Assembly (NCBI RefSeq): GCF_002834235.1
Contig: NZ_NNBY01000031.1
Coordinates: 1-64,000 of the forward strand
Length of the DNA stretch: 64,000 bases
DNA from: Ruminococcus bromii
GTDB taxonomy: Bacteria > Bacillota > Clostridia > Oscillospirales > Acutalibacteraceae
Reading direction: 5' to 3'
The translations under genes and the position numbers were made by a program. The notes below the pieces were generated by a model. The model was not told the origin of the DNA and did no database searches. It saw only the letters and a program-made list of their open reading frames with translations. This document shows positions 32,436-41,236 of the stretch, piece by piece. Numbering within the stretch: position 1 is the stretch's first letter; every line of letters starts with the position of its first letter.

Positions 32436-33264
32436 TATGATTTTTGAAATGTTTTCATACAATTTTATAGTCAGAGCATTCATTGTCGGCACGCTTGTTT
32501 CTTTGTGTGCGGCACTGCTCGGTGTTACGCTCGTTCTCAAACGGTATTCAATGATCGGTGACGGATTATCTCATGTGGGCTTCGGTGCGCTTGCAGTTGC
32601 GGCGGCACTAAATCTTGCACCGCTTGAAGTTGCTGTTCCTGTAATCATTATTGCAGCATTCCTGCTGTTAAGACTTTCCGAGAACAGTAAAATCAACGGT
32701 GATGCGGCAATCGCAATAATTTCAAGTACGGCGCTTGCCATAGGTGTTGTATTTGTCAGTGTATCGGGCGTAAATACCGACCTCAACTCATACCTTTTCG
32801 GCAGTATTCTTGCCACTACAACAGCCGACGCAATTATGTGCGGAATCCTTGCACTTGTTGTAATCGTAATATTCATCTTGTTCTACAACAAGATTTTTGC
32901 CGTAACCTTTGACGAAACATTTTCAAGGGCAACCGGTCTTAAAACAGGCGTTTATAACACGGTAATCGCACTCCTTACGGCTCTCACAATTGTAATCGGT
33001 ATGAGAATTATGGGAACTCTGCTAATTTCTGCACTTATAATTTTCCCTGCGCTTTCTTCCATGAGAGTTTGCAAAAAATTCAAGTCTGTAATTCTCTGTT
33101 CTGGTGTGCTTTCACTCTGTTGTTTCTTTGTCGGTATGTGCGTGTCATATTCATGCGATACCCCGACAGGTGCAAGCGTTGTAATAGTCAATGCCGCCGT
33201 TTTCCTCATATTCCGACTGGTCGAATTTATCAATTCCAAAATTATAAAGAATAATTTAAATTAG
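32428..33264 (+). CDS. znuB: Zinc ABC transporter permease
   Basis: 278 residues in the ABC-3 permease family with about eight spans. The start ATG at 32428 has CGGAGGTGC before it; the open frame reaches 49 codons further into znuC and is not the real start. Conserved segments include VLKRYSMIGDGLSHVGFGALAV and IMGTLLISALIIFPALSS. It completes the Zn2+ importer; regulation by Zur is plausible, but I could not find a convincing Zur box upstream of znuA. Confidence 0.93.
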   Translation: MFDMIFEMFSYNFIVRAFIVGTLVSLCAALLGVTLVLKRYSMIGDGLSHVGFGALAVAAALNLAPLEVAVPVIIIAAFLLLRLSENSKINGDAAIAIISSTALAIGVVFVSVSGVNTDLNSYLFGSILATTTADAIMCGILALVVIVIFILFYNKIFAVTFDETFSRATGLKTGVYNTVIALLTALTIVIGMRIMGTLLISALIIFPALSSMRVCKKFKSVILCSGVLSLCCFFVGMCVSYSCDTPTGASVVIVNAAVFLIFRLVEFINSKIIKNNLN

Positions 33265-33278
33265 CAATAACTTAAAAG

Positions 33279-33309
33279 TACTTGATTTTTAATGATTTTC
33301 AAGTATAAT
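33279..33309 (+). promoter_or_regulatory. Promoter and inverted-repeat operator of the HigB/HigA-like pair
   Basis: TTGATT (33282-33287), 16 bases, TATAAT (33304-33309). TACTTGA (33279-33285) and TCAAGTA (33299-33305) form a perfect 7-base inverted repeat that covers both boxes, as expected for autorepression. Confidence 0.65.
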
Positions 33310-33332
33310 AGTAATTGAGGGAGGTAATATAT

Positions 33333-33695
33333 TTGTATCAGGTCTATTTTTATAAAACACCTAATGGGGATCAGCCTGTTCTTGATTACCTTACTGATTT
33401 GTTGAGTAAAAAGGATAAAGACAGTCGTATAAAGGCTAACAAAATAAACGATTACATCCAGATATTATCTGAGTATGGAACTCGTGCAGGTGAACCGTAT
33501 ATGAAGCATATTGACGGTGAGATTTGGGAACTTCGACCTCTTAGAGACAGAATATTTTTTGTAGCTTGGGTTGATGATTCTTTTGTCCTTCTTCATCAGT
33601 TTATGAAGAAATCACAAAAAACACCTTTACGAGAGATTGAAAAAGCAAAGCGTGAGTTTGCAGATTTGACAGAAAGGGGACTTTCTAATGAGTAA
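33333..33695 (+). CDS. HigB-type toxin (phage-derived Gp49-like, DUF891)
   Basis: About 120 residues of the RelE/HigB superfamily. GEIWELRPLRDRIFFVAWVDDSFVLLHQFMKKSQKTP is the family core with conserved Arg and the catalytic basic patch. TTG at 33333 is taken as start, 8 bases after GGGAGG; another TTG six codons earlier is too close to the ribosome site. It should be a ribosome-dependent mRNA interferase. It is followed by and overlaps the antitoxin by 8 bases, the toxin-first order of higBA modules. Confidence 0.85.
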   Translation: MYQVYFYKTPNGDQPVLDYLTDLLSKKDKDSRIKANKINDYIQILSEYGTRAGEPYMKHIDGEIWELRPLRDRIFFVAWVDDSFVLLHQFMKKSQKTPLREIEKAKREFADLTERGLSNE

Positions 33696-33987
33696 TAATG
33701 CTATTGGAAAAAGTTGGTCTGATGTAAGAAATCAGCTTTTTACACCGGATGAGATTGCTGAAAGTGACCTACGAGTGGCTTTGATTGGAGAGCTTATTAA
33801 AGCCCGTCAGGAAAAGGGAATAAGTCAAAAAAAACTGGAAGAACTTAGTGGTGTGAAACAACCGGTGATTGCAAGAATGGAAACAGGTGTTACAAGTCCA
33901 CAACTTGACACTATTTTAAAAGTTCTTGCTCCTCTTGGAAAAACACTTGCAATTGTACCGTTGCAGACTGCTGAGAATAAAAGTTAA
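33688..33987 (+). CDS. HigA-type XRE antitoxin
   Basis: 99 residues. A helix-turn-helix of the XRE type lies at about 32-85 (LIKARQEKGISQKKLEELSGVKQPVIARMETG). It should bind the HigB-like toxin upstream and repress the operon through the inverted repeat over the promoter. The pair looks intact. It converges with the DUF4363 gene: both stop codons are adjacent at 33985-33990, with no room for a terminator. Confidence 0.88.
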   Translation: MSNNAIGKSWSDVRNQLFTPDEIAESDLRVALIGELIKARQEKGISQKKLEELSGVKQPVIARMETGVTSPQLDTILKVLAPLGKTLAIVPLQTAENKS

Positions 33988-34368
33988 TTACAAAATATTT
34001 TCAACTAACGGAAACTCGCTTTCTTTAATGGAGGCGAGTTCTTTTTTTGCCTGAACGCTTTCGGCAAAGTACATATCACGGTTCTGCTTTTGTGCAAATG
34101 CGGTCATTCTCGAAATGCTTAATCCGATATTGTCAACATAATCGTGAATGAGCATGGTGTCAATCAATTTGGCATTGTCATACCATTCTTTCTCGGTTTC
34201 TTCACATATTTTGAGCGCATCTTCAAATTCAAGTCTGCTCATCAGTCTGTCGGCACATTCAATTTTTGCAATGAATGAATCCGTTTTGCCCGAAATAAAT
34301 CCTGTTTCAACAGATGCAAAGCATAGTGCCGCCAGAACAAGTGAAAGTGCAATGTAAATTCTTTTCAT
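33988..34368 (-). CDS. DUF4363 family membrane-anchored protein
   Basis: 126 residues with an N-terminal membrane anchor or signal (about 4-22) and a helical outer domain (ADRLMSRLEFEDALKICEETEKEWYDN). The pattern of conserved Trp and Asp fits the DUF4363 family found in spore-forming clostridia. It starts 4 bases after the stop of the DUF421 gene, so both form a two-gene operon next to the germination genes. Role in spores is inferred from context only. Confidence 0.7.
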   Translation of the reverse strand: MKRIYIALSLVLAALCFASVETGFISGKTDSFIAKIECADRLMSRLEFEDALKICEETEKEWYDNAKLIDTMLIHDYVDNIGLSISRMTAFAQKQNRDMYFAESVQAKKELASIKESEFPLVENIL

Positions 34369-34372
34369 ATCG

Positions 34373-35041
34373 TTATTCCTTCTTTATAATGTTGTAATTT
34401 CCGAGTGCGTCAAGAGTCATCAGAAAAACATTGCTCTGCTTAATATTTTTCTTTTGCAGAATATTTTTAACATAACCCTTTTCTTTTTCACATAAATTAA
34501 GCGAATTTTCAAGAATTTTTCCGTTGCTGACAACTACGGTTTCAATTTTATTGTCCTTAATTTTTAACCCGAAATCCTCGGCAGAAGGCTTTCTCTTCTC
34601 AGGCTTTTCAAGAACGCTCAACTCACCGTTTGTTTCAACAATGCAGTATTGAACATCTTCGATTGAAAAAATACCCTGTTGTCTTAATCTGACGCTCAAA
34701 TCTTCTGTAGTAAGCCGCAGCTTTTTCATAGCCGATTGCAGAATCCTTCCGTCTTTAATTACTATAACGGGTTTTCCGCACACAAGACTTCTGAAACCGC
34801 TCCACTTCATCATAATAATGCTTGCGGTAATTTCAAGTGCAACGAGAATTGCAACGGGAATAACTCCGCTCAACAGCGGTTGAGATGTGTTCTGCATAGG
34901 AATTGATGCGATATCCGACACTATCATTGTGATTACAAGCTCGCTCGGCTGCATATCGCTCATCTGTCGCTTTCCCATTAACCTGACTGCCAGAATGACA
35001 AAGGCATAGAGCAAAATTGTTCTGATTATTGAAATTAACAT
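34373..35041 (-). CDS. DUF421/YetF family membrane protein
   Basis: About 222 residues: three membrane spans (1-85) with VRLMGKRQMSDMQPSELVITMIVSDIASIPM, the DUF421 signature, and two small cytoplasmic domains (about 90-215) with GIFSIEDVQYCIVETNGELSVL. The start at 35041 has GGTGATG before it; the frame opens 16 codons earlier toward the divergent gerA-like gene. DUF421 proteins of bacilli have been tied to spore membrane properties and heat resistance. Adjacency to the ger operon agrees with such a role. Confidence 0.82.
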   Translation of the reverse strand: MLISIIRTILLYAFVILAVRLMGKRQMSDMQPSELVITMIVSDIASIPMQNTSQPLLSGVIPVAILVALEITASIIMMKWSGFRSLVCGKPVIVIKDGRILQSAMKKLRLTTEDLSVRLRQQGIFSIEDVQYCIVETNGELSVLEKPEKRKPSAEDFGLKIKDNKIETVVVSNGKILENSLNLCEKEKGYVKNILQKKNIKQSNVFLMTLDALGNYNIIKKE

Positions 35042-35122
35042 AACATCACCGTTACTAATATTTGCATAATTTGAGCCGATATACCGCAAAATAAAAAGCA
35101 GATATATTAAGACGGTGATTAA

Positions 35123-36577
35123 ATGTATAATTCATTAAAAGAAAATATTTTAACTCTGAAGAAAATGTTCAAAAATTCAGCAGACTTTACGGTTCGTGAA
35201 ATGAATCTAAAGGGGCAATGCAGTATAAAATCCGCAATAATCACAATTGAGGGAATGTGCGGAAAGGACACGCTTGCATTGTCGGTAATCAATCCTCTGC
35301 TCGATTATTATTTTGACTGCCAATCTCCCGATAAGGTTTTTGACCTTATCAAAAATACCGTGCTGACATCAAGTGAAATTGTCGAGTTCACGACAATTGA
35401 CGAGGCAATCAGCTTTTCAACATCAGGTTTTGCCCTGCTTGTTGTTGACGGTTGCAGTCGTATGCTTGCAATCGGAGCACAGGGCTTTTCGTTCAGAAGT
35501 GTTTCGGAACCCGAAAGTGAGGTAGTCCAGAGAGGCTGCAGAGAAGGTTTTACGGAACCGCTGAGAATCAATATGACTTTAATAAGACGAAGAATCAAAA
35601 GTCCCGACCTTGTTTTTGAAACCGTAACAAGCGGATACAGTTCAAACACGCAGATGATGATTTGTTATCTTCAAAACAGCGTGTCAAAGCAAATTCTTAA
35701 AGCAATCAGAGAACGGCTTGAAAACTGCAACCTGAAAATGATTCTTGCGTCGGGATATTTAAGCAGTTATCTTGAAGACAACAATTCAAAATCACTTTTT
35801 TCGGGTGTCGGGATTTCCGAAAGGCCGGATACGGTCTGCGGAAAGCTGTCGGAGGGCAGGGTGGCAATTCTGATTGACGGAACACCGTCGGTGATAATCA
35901 TTCCGCACCTTTTTGCAGAAGAATTTCAAAGCGTTGATGATTATTCAAACCGCCCGTATTATGCGGCATTCATACGGATTTTAAAGTATATTTCGTTCCT
36001 TATAGCCGTATTTTTGCCGGGAATATACACGGCTTTTGCACAGTTTCATCCCGAATATTTTCCGACCGGATTGCTCGTGAAAACATCCGATTCTTTGTCG
36101 CAAACACCCTTACCCGTAACACTTGAAGTTATTCTCATAACCTTTATCTATGAAGTCATGAGAGAGGCCGGACTGCGTATTCCAAAGCCGCTCGGACACG
36201 CTGTCAGCATTGTCGGAGCGCTTGTAATCGGTGAAAGTGCCGTCAGCGCAGGCATAATCAGCTCGTCAACTCTTATGGTTGTTGCAACTGCGGCAATTTG
36301 CAGTTATGTCACATTCGCACTCTATCCGCCTATTATGGTGTTGAGATTTTTCTGCGTTATCGCAGGCGGAATGTTCGGCTTGTGGGGAATAGTTCTGCTC
36401 ACCTGCGGAGTGCTTGTCAATATGTGTTCCAAAACATCAGTCGGCGTGCCGTATATGTCATCGCTTGCACCGTTCTCGTGGCGGAGTATGCGTGATGTCT
36501 TTGTCAGAGCAGATTGGAAAAGACTTTCAAAGCACACAATCAAGGTTCAGAAATTCCCCGAAACGGAGGAGATGTAA
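35123..36577 (+). CDS. gerA: Spore germination receptor subunit A (GerA family)
   Basis: 484 residues. A soluble N-terminal domain (about 1-265) is followed by a membrane part with five or so spans (about 285-460). Motifs typical of GerAA proteins include VALLIDGTPSVIIIPHLF-type segment near 265, the PLPVTLEVILITFIYEVMREAGLRIPKPLG block and GHAVSIVGALVIGESAVSAGI. It forms the nutrient receptor in the inner spore membrane with GerB and GerC. Its stop overlaps the gerB start by one base. Confidence 0.93.
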   Translation: MYNSLKENILTLKKMFKNSADFTVREMNLKGQCSIKSAIITIEGMCGKDTLALSVINPLLDYYFDCQSPDKVFDLIKNTVLTSSEIVEFTTIDEAISFSTSGFALLVVDGCSRMLAIGAQGFSFRSVSEPESEVVQRGCREGFTEPLRINMTLIRRRIKSPDLVFETVTSGYSSNTQMMICYLQNSVSKQILKAIRERLENCNLKMILASGYLSSYLEDNNSKSLFSGVGISERPDTVCGKLSEGRVAILIDGTPSVIIIPHLFAEEFQSVDDYSNRPYYAAFIRILKYISFLIAVFLPGIYTAFAQFHPEYFPTGLLVKTSDSLSQTPLPVTLEVILITFIYEVMREAGLRIPKPLGHAVSIVGALVIGESAVSAGIISSSTLMVVATAAICSYVTFALYPPIMVLRFFCVIAGGMFGLWGIVLLTCGVLVNMCSKTSVGVPYMSSLAPFSWRSMRDVFVRADWKRLSKHTIKVQKFPETEEM

Positions 36578-37644
36578 TGCAATCAAATGTAACTTTTCCG
36601 TCAAAAAGACTTATGCTTTCGCTGTTTGTATGTTCTGTGCTTCCGATATTGTTAATGGGGCGGAGCTTTTTGCAGAGCGACAATATTTTTTCAAGTCTTG
36701 CGTCAATCGGATTCGGAATATTTTTCACGTTGTTGTGCTTTGTACCTTTTTATTCGATAAAGCACAGAACAAGACTTGATTTCTCAGCCTTTGCAAAAAA
36801 CACATCGCAAACGGGCTTTTTCTTTGTTTCTTCATATTATTGTATGTATTTCACCGTGATAACCGTTTCTTTTCTGATTAGATTCTGCGATATGTTTGTT
36901 TCGGGAGTTAATCCCGATGTCGACACAAAGGTGATTGCCTTTTTGATACTTTGCATTTGTGTTTACGGTGCGTCAAAGGGGATAAATCCGCTTTCAAGAG
37001 TCAGCATTTTTGTGCTTGCATTTCTCATAATTGCTTTTGCCGTGATATTTTTCGGAAATATAAAATCTTTTGAATTTGCACCGAACAGCACCTTTGTTAC
37101 ACCCGATTTTTCAAATATTCGGAGCAATGTTGCAGACTGTTTAATCTTTGCGTTTCTGCCTGTTATTTTTGGATTCAATTCCACAAGCACCAAAAATCTG
37201 TCGATAAAACAACCTGTAATTACAACTCTTATTATATTCGGCACATTAATGCTGACTTTGTTTTTTACTGATTTTGTTATCGGTGCATATTCTGCACAGC
37301 AACCGTTTTCTGTTCAGCTATTGTCAAAAACCGCATATTTTGGTGATATGAAAGGCTTTGACAGCTTTTACCTTGCCGCAGTAACTGCCTGTATTTTCGT
37401 TTTTGTAACGGCTGTCCTCATCAGCGTTTCAAACTGCATTGTAAATACATCTTCAAAAAGAACGCTTGTTTTTGTTTCGATAATAGCTTTTATAATGTTT
37501 GTTTTGTTTGTTTGTGCAGATAGTTATAATGCTGTAAAAGAATTATTACTGAACAATATTTTTCTGACTGCACTCAATTTTATTTCTGCACTTCTGATTC
37601 CTGTAATCTATCTTTTTGTATATCGGAGAAAGCTTTATGAATAA
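36577..37644 (+). CDS. gerB: Spore germination receptor subunit B (GerB/endospore amino-acid permease-like)
   Basis: 355 residues with about ten spans in the amino-acid permease fold used by GerAB proteins. The start at 36577 (MQSNVTFPSKRL) has GGAGGAG before it; the open frame extends 21 codons into gerA. The TM1 segment is followed by FCDMFVSGVNPDVDTKVIAFL and similar loops. It is the likely germinant-binding subunit. Overlaps both neighbours, so a three-gene operon is clear. Confidence 0.88.
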   Translation: MQSNVTFPSKRLMLSLFVCSVLPILLMGRSFLQSDNIFSSLASIGFGIFFTLLCFVPFYSIKHRTRLDFSAFAKNTSQTGFFFVSSYYCMYFTVITVSFLIRFCDMFVSGVNPDVDTKVIAFLILCICVYGASKGINPLSRVSIFVLAFLIIAFAVIFFGNIKSFEFAPNSTFVTPDFSNIRSNVADCLIFAFLPVIFGFNSTSTKNLSIKQPVITTLIIFGTLMLTLFFTDFVIGAYSAQQPFSVQLLSKTAYFGDMKGFDSFYLAAVTACIFVFVTAVLISVSNCIVNTSSKRTLVFVSIIAFIMFVLFVCADSYNAVKELLLNNIFLTALNFISALLIPVIYLFVYRRKLYE

Positions 37645-38227
37645 AAAATTATTTTTACTGCCGATTATGGCAATTGTTCTGATTTTAGGCGGTTGTTCAA
37701 ATTCAAACCGAATTGATACTTCTTCGCTTGTTCAGACGATTACTGCAGAAAACAAATCGGGCAAAGTCGTGTATAATTTCTATCTGCTTGAGAACAGCGA
37801 GGATGTGCAAAGTGTTTCGGTTGAGGCTGACAGCCTTGAAAAAGCCGTAATATCGGCAAAGAAAACCTATATCCCTGCGCTGACGCTTTCAAAGCTTGAA
37901 TTGTATCTTATCGACTCAAATCTCGGAGAAAAAACTCTCAAAACCGATATTGACTATATTTCAAAAGAAACCGCAATTTCACCTTTGACCTATACTGCCC
38001 TTTCGGATACAAAAACTTTGCAACTTTTTTCAAAAGATAAAAACGCACTGAATAAAGTTAAAGAACATATTGTTCTGTTGAAGAATAATAATAACAACCT
38101 TTCCGTGACATCTTTATCCATATTCAATAATTTTAAGGGTAAAAACAACGGCTATTTGAGTATTTGTTATATTAGTTCCGATAAAGAATTAAAAGCAGAC
38201 ATTGTTAAAACAGTAACAGAAAAATGA
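37637..38227 (+). CDS. Short GerC-like lipoprotein
   Basis: 196 residues, starting with lipoprotein signal MNKKLFLLPIMAIVLILGGC (Cys20 as lipid site). The position after gerA and gerB (8-base overlap) and the lipobox point to the third receptor subunit, GerC. Normal GerC proteins are about 350-400 residues; this one is half that length and I cannot recognise the usual GerC sequence motifs. It has no visible frameshift in the following 170 bases, so it is a short form rather than a broken gene. Confidence 0.6.
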   Translation: MNKKLFLLPIMAIVLILGGCSNSNRIDTSSLVQTITAENKSGKVVYNFYLLENSEDVQSVSVEADSLEKAVISAKKTYIPALTLSKLELYLIDSNLGEKTLKTDIDYISKETAISPLTYTALSDTKTLQLFSKDKNALNKVKEHIVLLKNNNNNLSVTSLSIFNNFKGKNNGYLSICYISSDKELKADIVKTVTEK

Positions 38228-38269
38228 GAAAATTTTATTAAAAATTGAAAAATAATTCACAAAAAGACT

Positions 38270-38297
38270 TTATCAAAACTGCGTTATGGTGTATAAT
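38270..38297 (+). promoter_or_regulatory. Candidate promoter of the hprK operon
   Basis: TATAAT (38292-38297) with TTATCA 16 bases upstream (38270-38275). The region is between the ger operon and hprK. Confidence 0.5.
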
Positions 38298-38317
38298 AGC
38301 AATAAGTATATAGCCTG

Positions 38318-38358
38318 AGAGCATACATCTGCCCGTTAGGCGGCAGAGCGGTTGCTCT
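38318..38358 (+). other. Structured leader upstream of hprK
   Basis: AGAGCA (38318-38323) pairs with TGCTCT (38353-38358), enclosing a second stem CTGCC/GGCAG (38329-38333, 38342-38346). The right arm can instead form a small hairpin (GAGC, GGTT, GCTC). No T tract follows. It lies in the 5' untranslated region about 45 bases before the hprK start. It does not match a riboswitch class I know. Confidence 0.45.
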
Positions 38359-38400
38359 GATTTGTGAAATGTAATAATATTTAGGATAGGACGATGATTT

Positions 38401-39369
38401 ATGTCTGTTGAATTTTCTGTTCCACTGTCGCAAATTGCAGAAGCATTGAACCTCACCGAAGTTTATGTCGCTGAAAATTACAAGGAAACTAACATATCAA
38501 CTGTTGAAATCAACAGACCGGGACTTGAGCTTACGGGTTATCTTGAATTCTTTGACAACAAGCGAATTCAGGTTCTCGGTAATACAGAGTTCTCATATCT
38601 CGGCAGATACGGTCCGGAGGCTCAGAAAATGGTTATTGACTCCATTTTCAGCTTTGGTCCTCCGGCTGTAATAATCTGCCGTGATATTGAACCGTCAAAC
38701 GCAATTCTCGAAAGTGCAAAGCTGCACAAGGTGTCTATTTTCAGCACCCCGCAGAGTACATCGGATCTTACTGCGTCACTTGTACAATATCTTAACAAAG
38801 AGCTTGCTCCGAGAATTACCCGTCACGGCGTTCTTGTTGAAGTGTACGGCGAAGGCTGTCTGCTTACGGGCGACAGCGGTGTCGGTAAGAGTGAAACCGC
38901 AATTGAGCTTATTAAGCGTGGTCACCGTCTTGTTGCCGATGATGCCGTAGAAATCAGAAGAACTGCCCAGACAACACTCTATGGTCAGTCGCCCGAAAAT
39001 ATCCGTCACTTCATTGAGCTTCGAGGTATCGGAATTATCAATGCCAGAAAACTTTTCGGTATGGGTGCTATCAAGCTGCAGGAAAAGATTGATATGGTAA
39101 TCAACCTTGAGCAATGGGACAGCGCAAAGGTTTATGACAGAATGGGACTTGACAACGAATACATGAAGATTCTCGGTGTCGAAGTGCCTACTCTTACAAT
39201 TCCCGTAAAGCCCGGCCGTAACCTTGCCGTAATCATAGAGGTTGCCGCAATGAATAACAGACAGAAGAAAATGGGCTACAATGCAGCAAGAGAACTTCTC
39301 AAAAATCTCGGAATGGCTGTTGAGGATCTTCCGCCGTCACCAAAGGTTATTGTTGATACATGGGAATAA
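38401..39369 (+). CDS. hprK: HPr kinase/phosphorylase
   Basis: 322 residues. The C-terminal kinase domain holds TGDSGVGKSETAIELIKRGH (P-loop) and IELRGIGIINARKLFGMGAI, the HprK signature; the N-terminal domain (about 1-130) has ITRHGVLVEVYGEG at the junction. It phosphorylates HPr at Ser46 and removes the phosphate, setting carbon catabolite control. It opens a long housekeeping run with murB, rapZ and whiA, the usual order in clostridia. Confidence 0.96.
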   Translation: MSVEFSVPLSQIAEALNLTEVYVAENYKETNISTVEINRPGLELTGYLEFFDNKRIQVLGNTEFSYLGRYGPEAQKMVIDSIFSFGPPAVIICRDIEPSNAILESAKLHKVSIFSTPQSTSDLTASLVQYLNKELAPRITRHGVLVEVYGEGCLLTGDSGVGKSETAIELIKRGHRLVADDAVEIRRTAQTTLYGQSPENIRHFIELRGIGIINARKLFGMGAIKLQEKIDMVINLEQWDSAKVYDRMGLDNEYMKILGVEVPTLTIPVKPGRNLAVIIEVAAMNNRQKKMGYNAARELLKNLGMAVEDLPPSPKVIVDTWE

Positions 39370-39437
39370 TTCCGCTTTGTAACGGAATACAGGGAACAGA
39401 AATTTCATATTCTAAACTAACAACGGAGGGTAATTGA

Positions 39438-40343
39438 ATGGACACTACCGATATTATATATAACTGTGCTCAAAAGCTTGATTGTGACGCAAGACGATTT
39501 GAACCGATGAGCAGACACACTTCATTTAAAATCGGCGGAAAGGCAGATGTTTACATAAAGGTGACAAATCTTTCTCAGCTGATGAAAATTTTAAAGGAAT
39601 GCGATGTCTGCAAGGAGAAGTATATTCTTCTCGGCAATGGCAGTAATGTTCTGGTTCCGGATGAGGGAATCCACGGCACGGTTCTCCGTCTTGACGGTGA
39701 TTTCAGGAATATTTCATTAATTGACGATACAACAATCTATTGCGGCGCAGGTGCGGCTTTGGGAAGCTTGTGTAAGTTTGCCCAAAAATGCGGACTTTCT
39801 GGACTTGAATTTGCATGGGGAATTCCGGGAACAGTCGGCGGTGCTTTGTTTATGAACGCAGGTGCATACGGCGGTGAAATGAAAGATGTTGTATACAGCG
39901 TTTCTCACATCACACAGAACGGTGATATCGGCAGAACAGAGGCGGAGAATCTTGAGTTTGGCTACAGAACAAGCGTTTACCGCAAAAACGGTTGCATAAT
40001 CACAGGTGCGGTATTCAAACTCAAAAAAGATGATCCCGAAGAAATTCAGAACAGAATGAACGATTATATGAATCGCCGTTCAACAAAACAGCCGCTTGAA
40101 TATCCGAGCGCAGGCAGTGTGTTCAAAAGACCCGAGGGTGCGTTTGCAGGTGCGCTCATTGAGCAATGCGGACTTAAGGGCAAAACAGTCGGCGGTGCTC
40201 AGGTCAGCGAAAAGCACGCAGGATTTATCATCAACAAATCAAAGGCTACAGCTGACGATGTAAAACAGCTTGTGTCGGAAATTCAGAAAACTGTTGAGAA
40301 TGAAACAGGCTACAAGCTTGAATGTGAACTTATTTTTCTATAA
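39438..40343 (+). CDS. murB: UDP-N-acetylenolpyruvoylglucosamine reductase
   Basis: 301 residues, type II MurB. RHTSFKIGGKADVYIKV, LGNGSNVLVPD and GAGAALGSLCKFA are the FAD-binding PCMH domain; GIPGTVGGALFMNAGAYGGEM and YPSAGSVFKRPEG carry the catalytic Ser. It makes UDP-MurNAc for the cell wall. CGGAGGG precedes the ATG. Confidence 0.96.
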   Translation: MDTTDIIYNCAQKLDCDARRFEPMSRHTSFKIGGKADVYIKVTNLSQLMKILKECDVCKEKYILLGNGSNVLVPDEGIHGTVLRLDGDFRNISLIDDTTIYCGAGAALGSLCKFAQKCGLSGLEFAWGIPGTVGGALFMNAGAYGGEMKDVVYSVSHITQNGDIGRTEAENLEFGYRTSVYRKNGCIITGAVFKLKKDDPEEIQNRMNDYMNRRSTKQPLEYPSAGSVFKRPEGAFAGALIEQCGLKGKTVGGAQVSEKHAGFIINKSKATADDVKQLVSEIQKTVENETGYKLECELIFL

Positions 40344-40363
40344 AGCAAAAAAGGTGTAATTTT

Positions 40364-41227
40364 ATGGAATTTGTAATCATTACGGGAATGTCAGGTGCAG
40401 GCAAAACAGGCGCTCTTCATGTGCTCGAAGACATCGGTTATTATTGTGTTGACAATCTTCCGTCAAGTCTGTTGTCAACACTCTATCGGCTTTGCCTCAA
40501 ATCTGAAGATGATTCAATGAAGAGGGTTGCGGTTGTTGTCGATGTAAGAGGAAATGAAAAATTTGAGGAAATGTGTTCCCAGATTGAACACTTCAAAACG
40601 CATTACGAAAATGTAAAGGTATTGTTCTTTGACGCAATGACGGACAGGCTCGTTGTTCGTTATAAGGAAACAAGAAGAAGACATCCTCTTTCGGAAAAAC
40701 TCAAGGACGGTTCGGTACTGTCTGCCGTTGAGCTTGAAAGGGAGCTTCTTTTGCCTATTAAAAGAACAGCCGATTATAACATTGACACTACATATATGTC
40801 AAACAAACAGCTCCGAGAGCGAATTATGTCAATGTTCATGGAGGACACTTCACAAAGCATTACGCTGACATTTATGTCGTTCGGTTTCAAATACGGAATT
40901 CCGCTTGAGGCAGATCTCATTATGGATGTGCGTTGTCTGCCTAATCCTTTTTACATTCCCGAACTCAAACATCTTACAGGACTTGACAAAGATGTGCGTG
41001 ACTATGTTCTTGAAAGTGAAGAAACAACCGAATTTTTAAAGCGACTTTTGAGTATGCTCGATTTTTCCGTACCGCTCTATCTCAAAGAGGGCAAAAGCGA
41101 GCTTGTTGTCGGCATAGGTTGTACGGGCGGCAAGCACAGAAGTGTTACAATCGCAATGCAGCTGAACGACCACTTTCGTGAAAAAGGCTATAGGTGTGTT
41201 ATTCAGCACAGAGATATTGACAGGTAA
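40364..41227 (+). CDS. rapZ: RNase adapter/nucleotide-binding protein RapZ (YvcJ)
   Basis: 287 residues. ITGMSGAGKTGALHVLEDIGY is the P-loop, followed by the family marker VDNLPSSLL; VGIGCTGGKHRSVTIA is the C-terminal metabolite-binding block. In Gram-positive bacteria YvcJ is a GTPase/ATPase linked to competence; in E. coli RapZ controls the GlmZ RNA. Here it sits between murB and whiA, the usual order. The gap to whiA is 9 bases. Confidence 0.95.
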   Translation: MEFVIITGMSGAGKTGALHVLEDIGYYCVDNLPSSLLSTLYRLCLKSEDDSMKRVAVVVDVRGNEKFEEMCSQIEHFKTHYENVKVLFFDAMTDRLVVRYKETRRRHPLSEKLKDGSVLSAVELERELLLPIKRTADYNIDTTYMSNKQLRERIMSMFMEDTSQSITLTFMSFGFKYGIPLEADLIMDVRCLPNPFYIPELKHLTGLDKDVRDYVLESEETTEFLKRLLSMLDFSVPLYLKEGKSELVVGIGCTGGKHRSVTIAMQLNDHFREKGYRCVIQHRDIDR

Positions 41228-41236
41228 GGTGCAGAA

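Noticed and set aside
36414..36779. 121-codon plus-strand ORF across the gerA-gerB junction
   Set aside because: It is in another frame of two well-supported ger genes and resembles no family.
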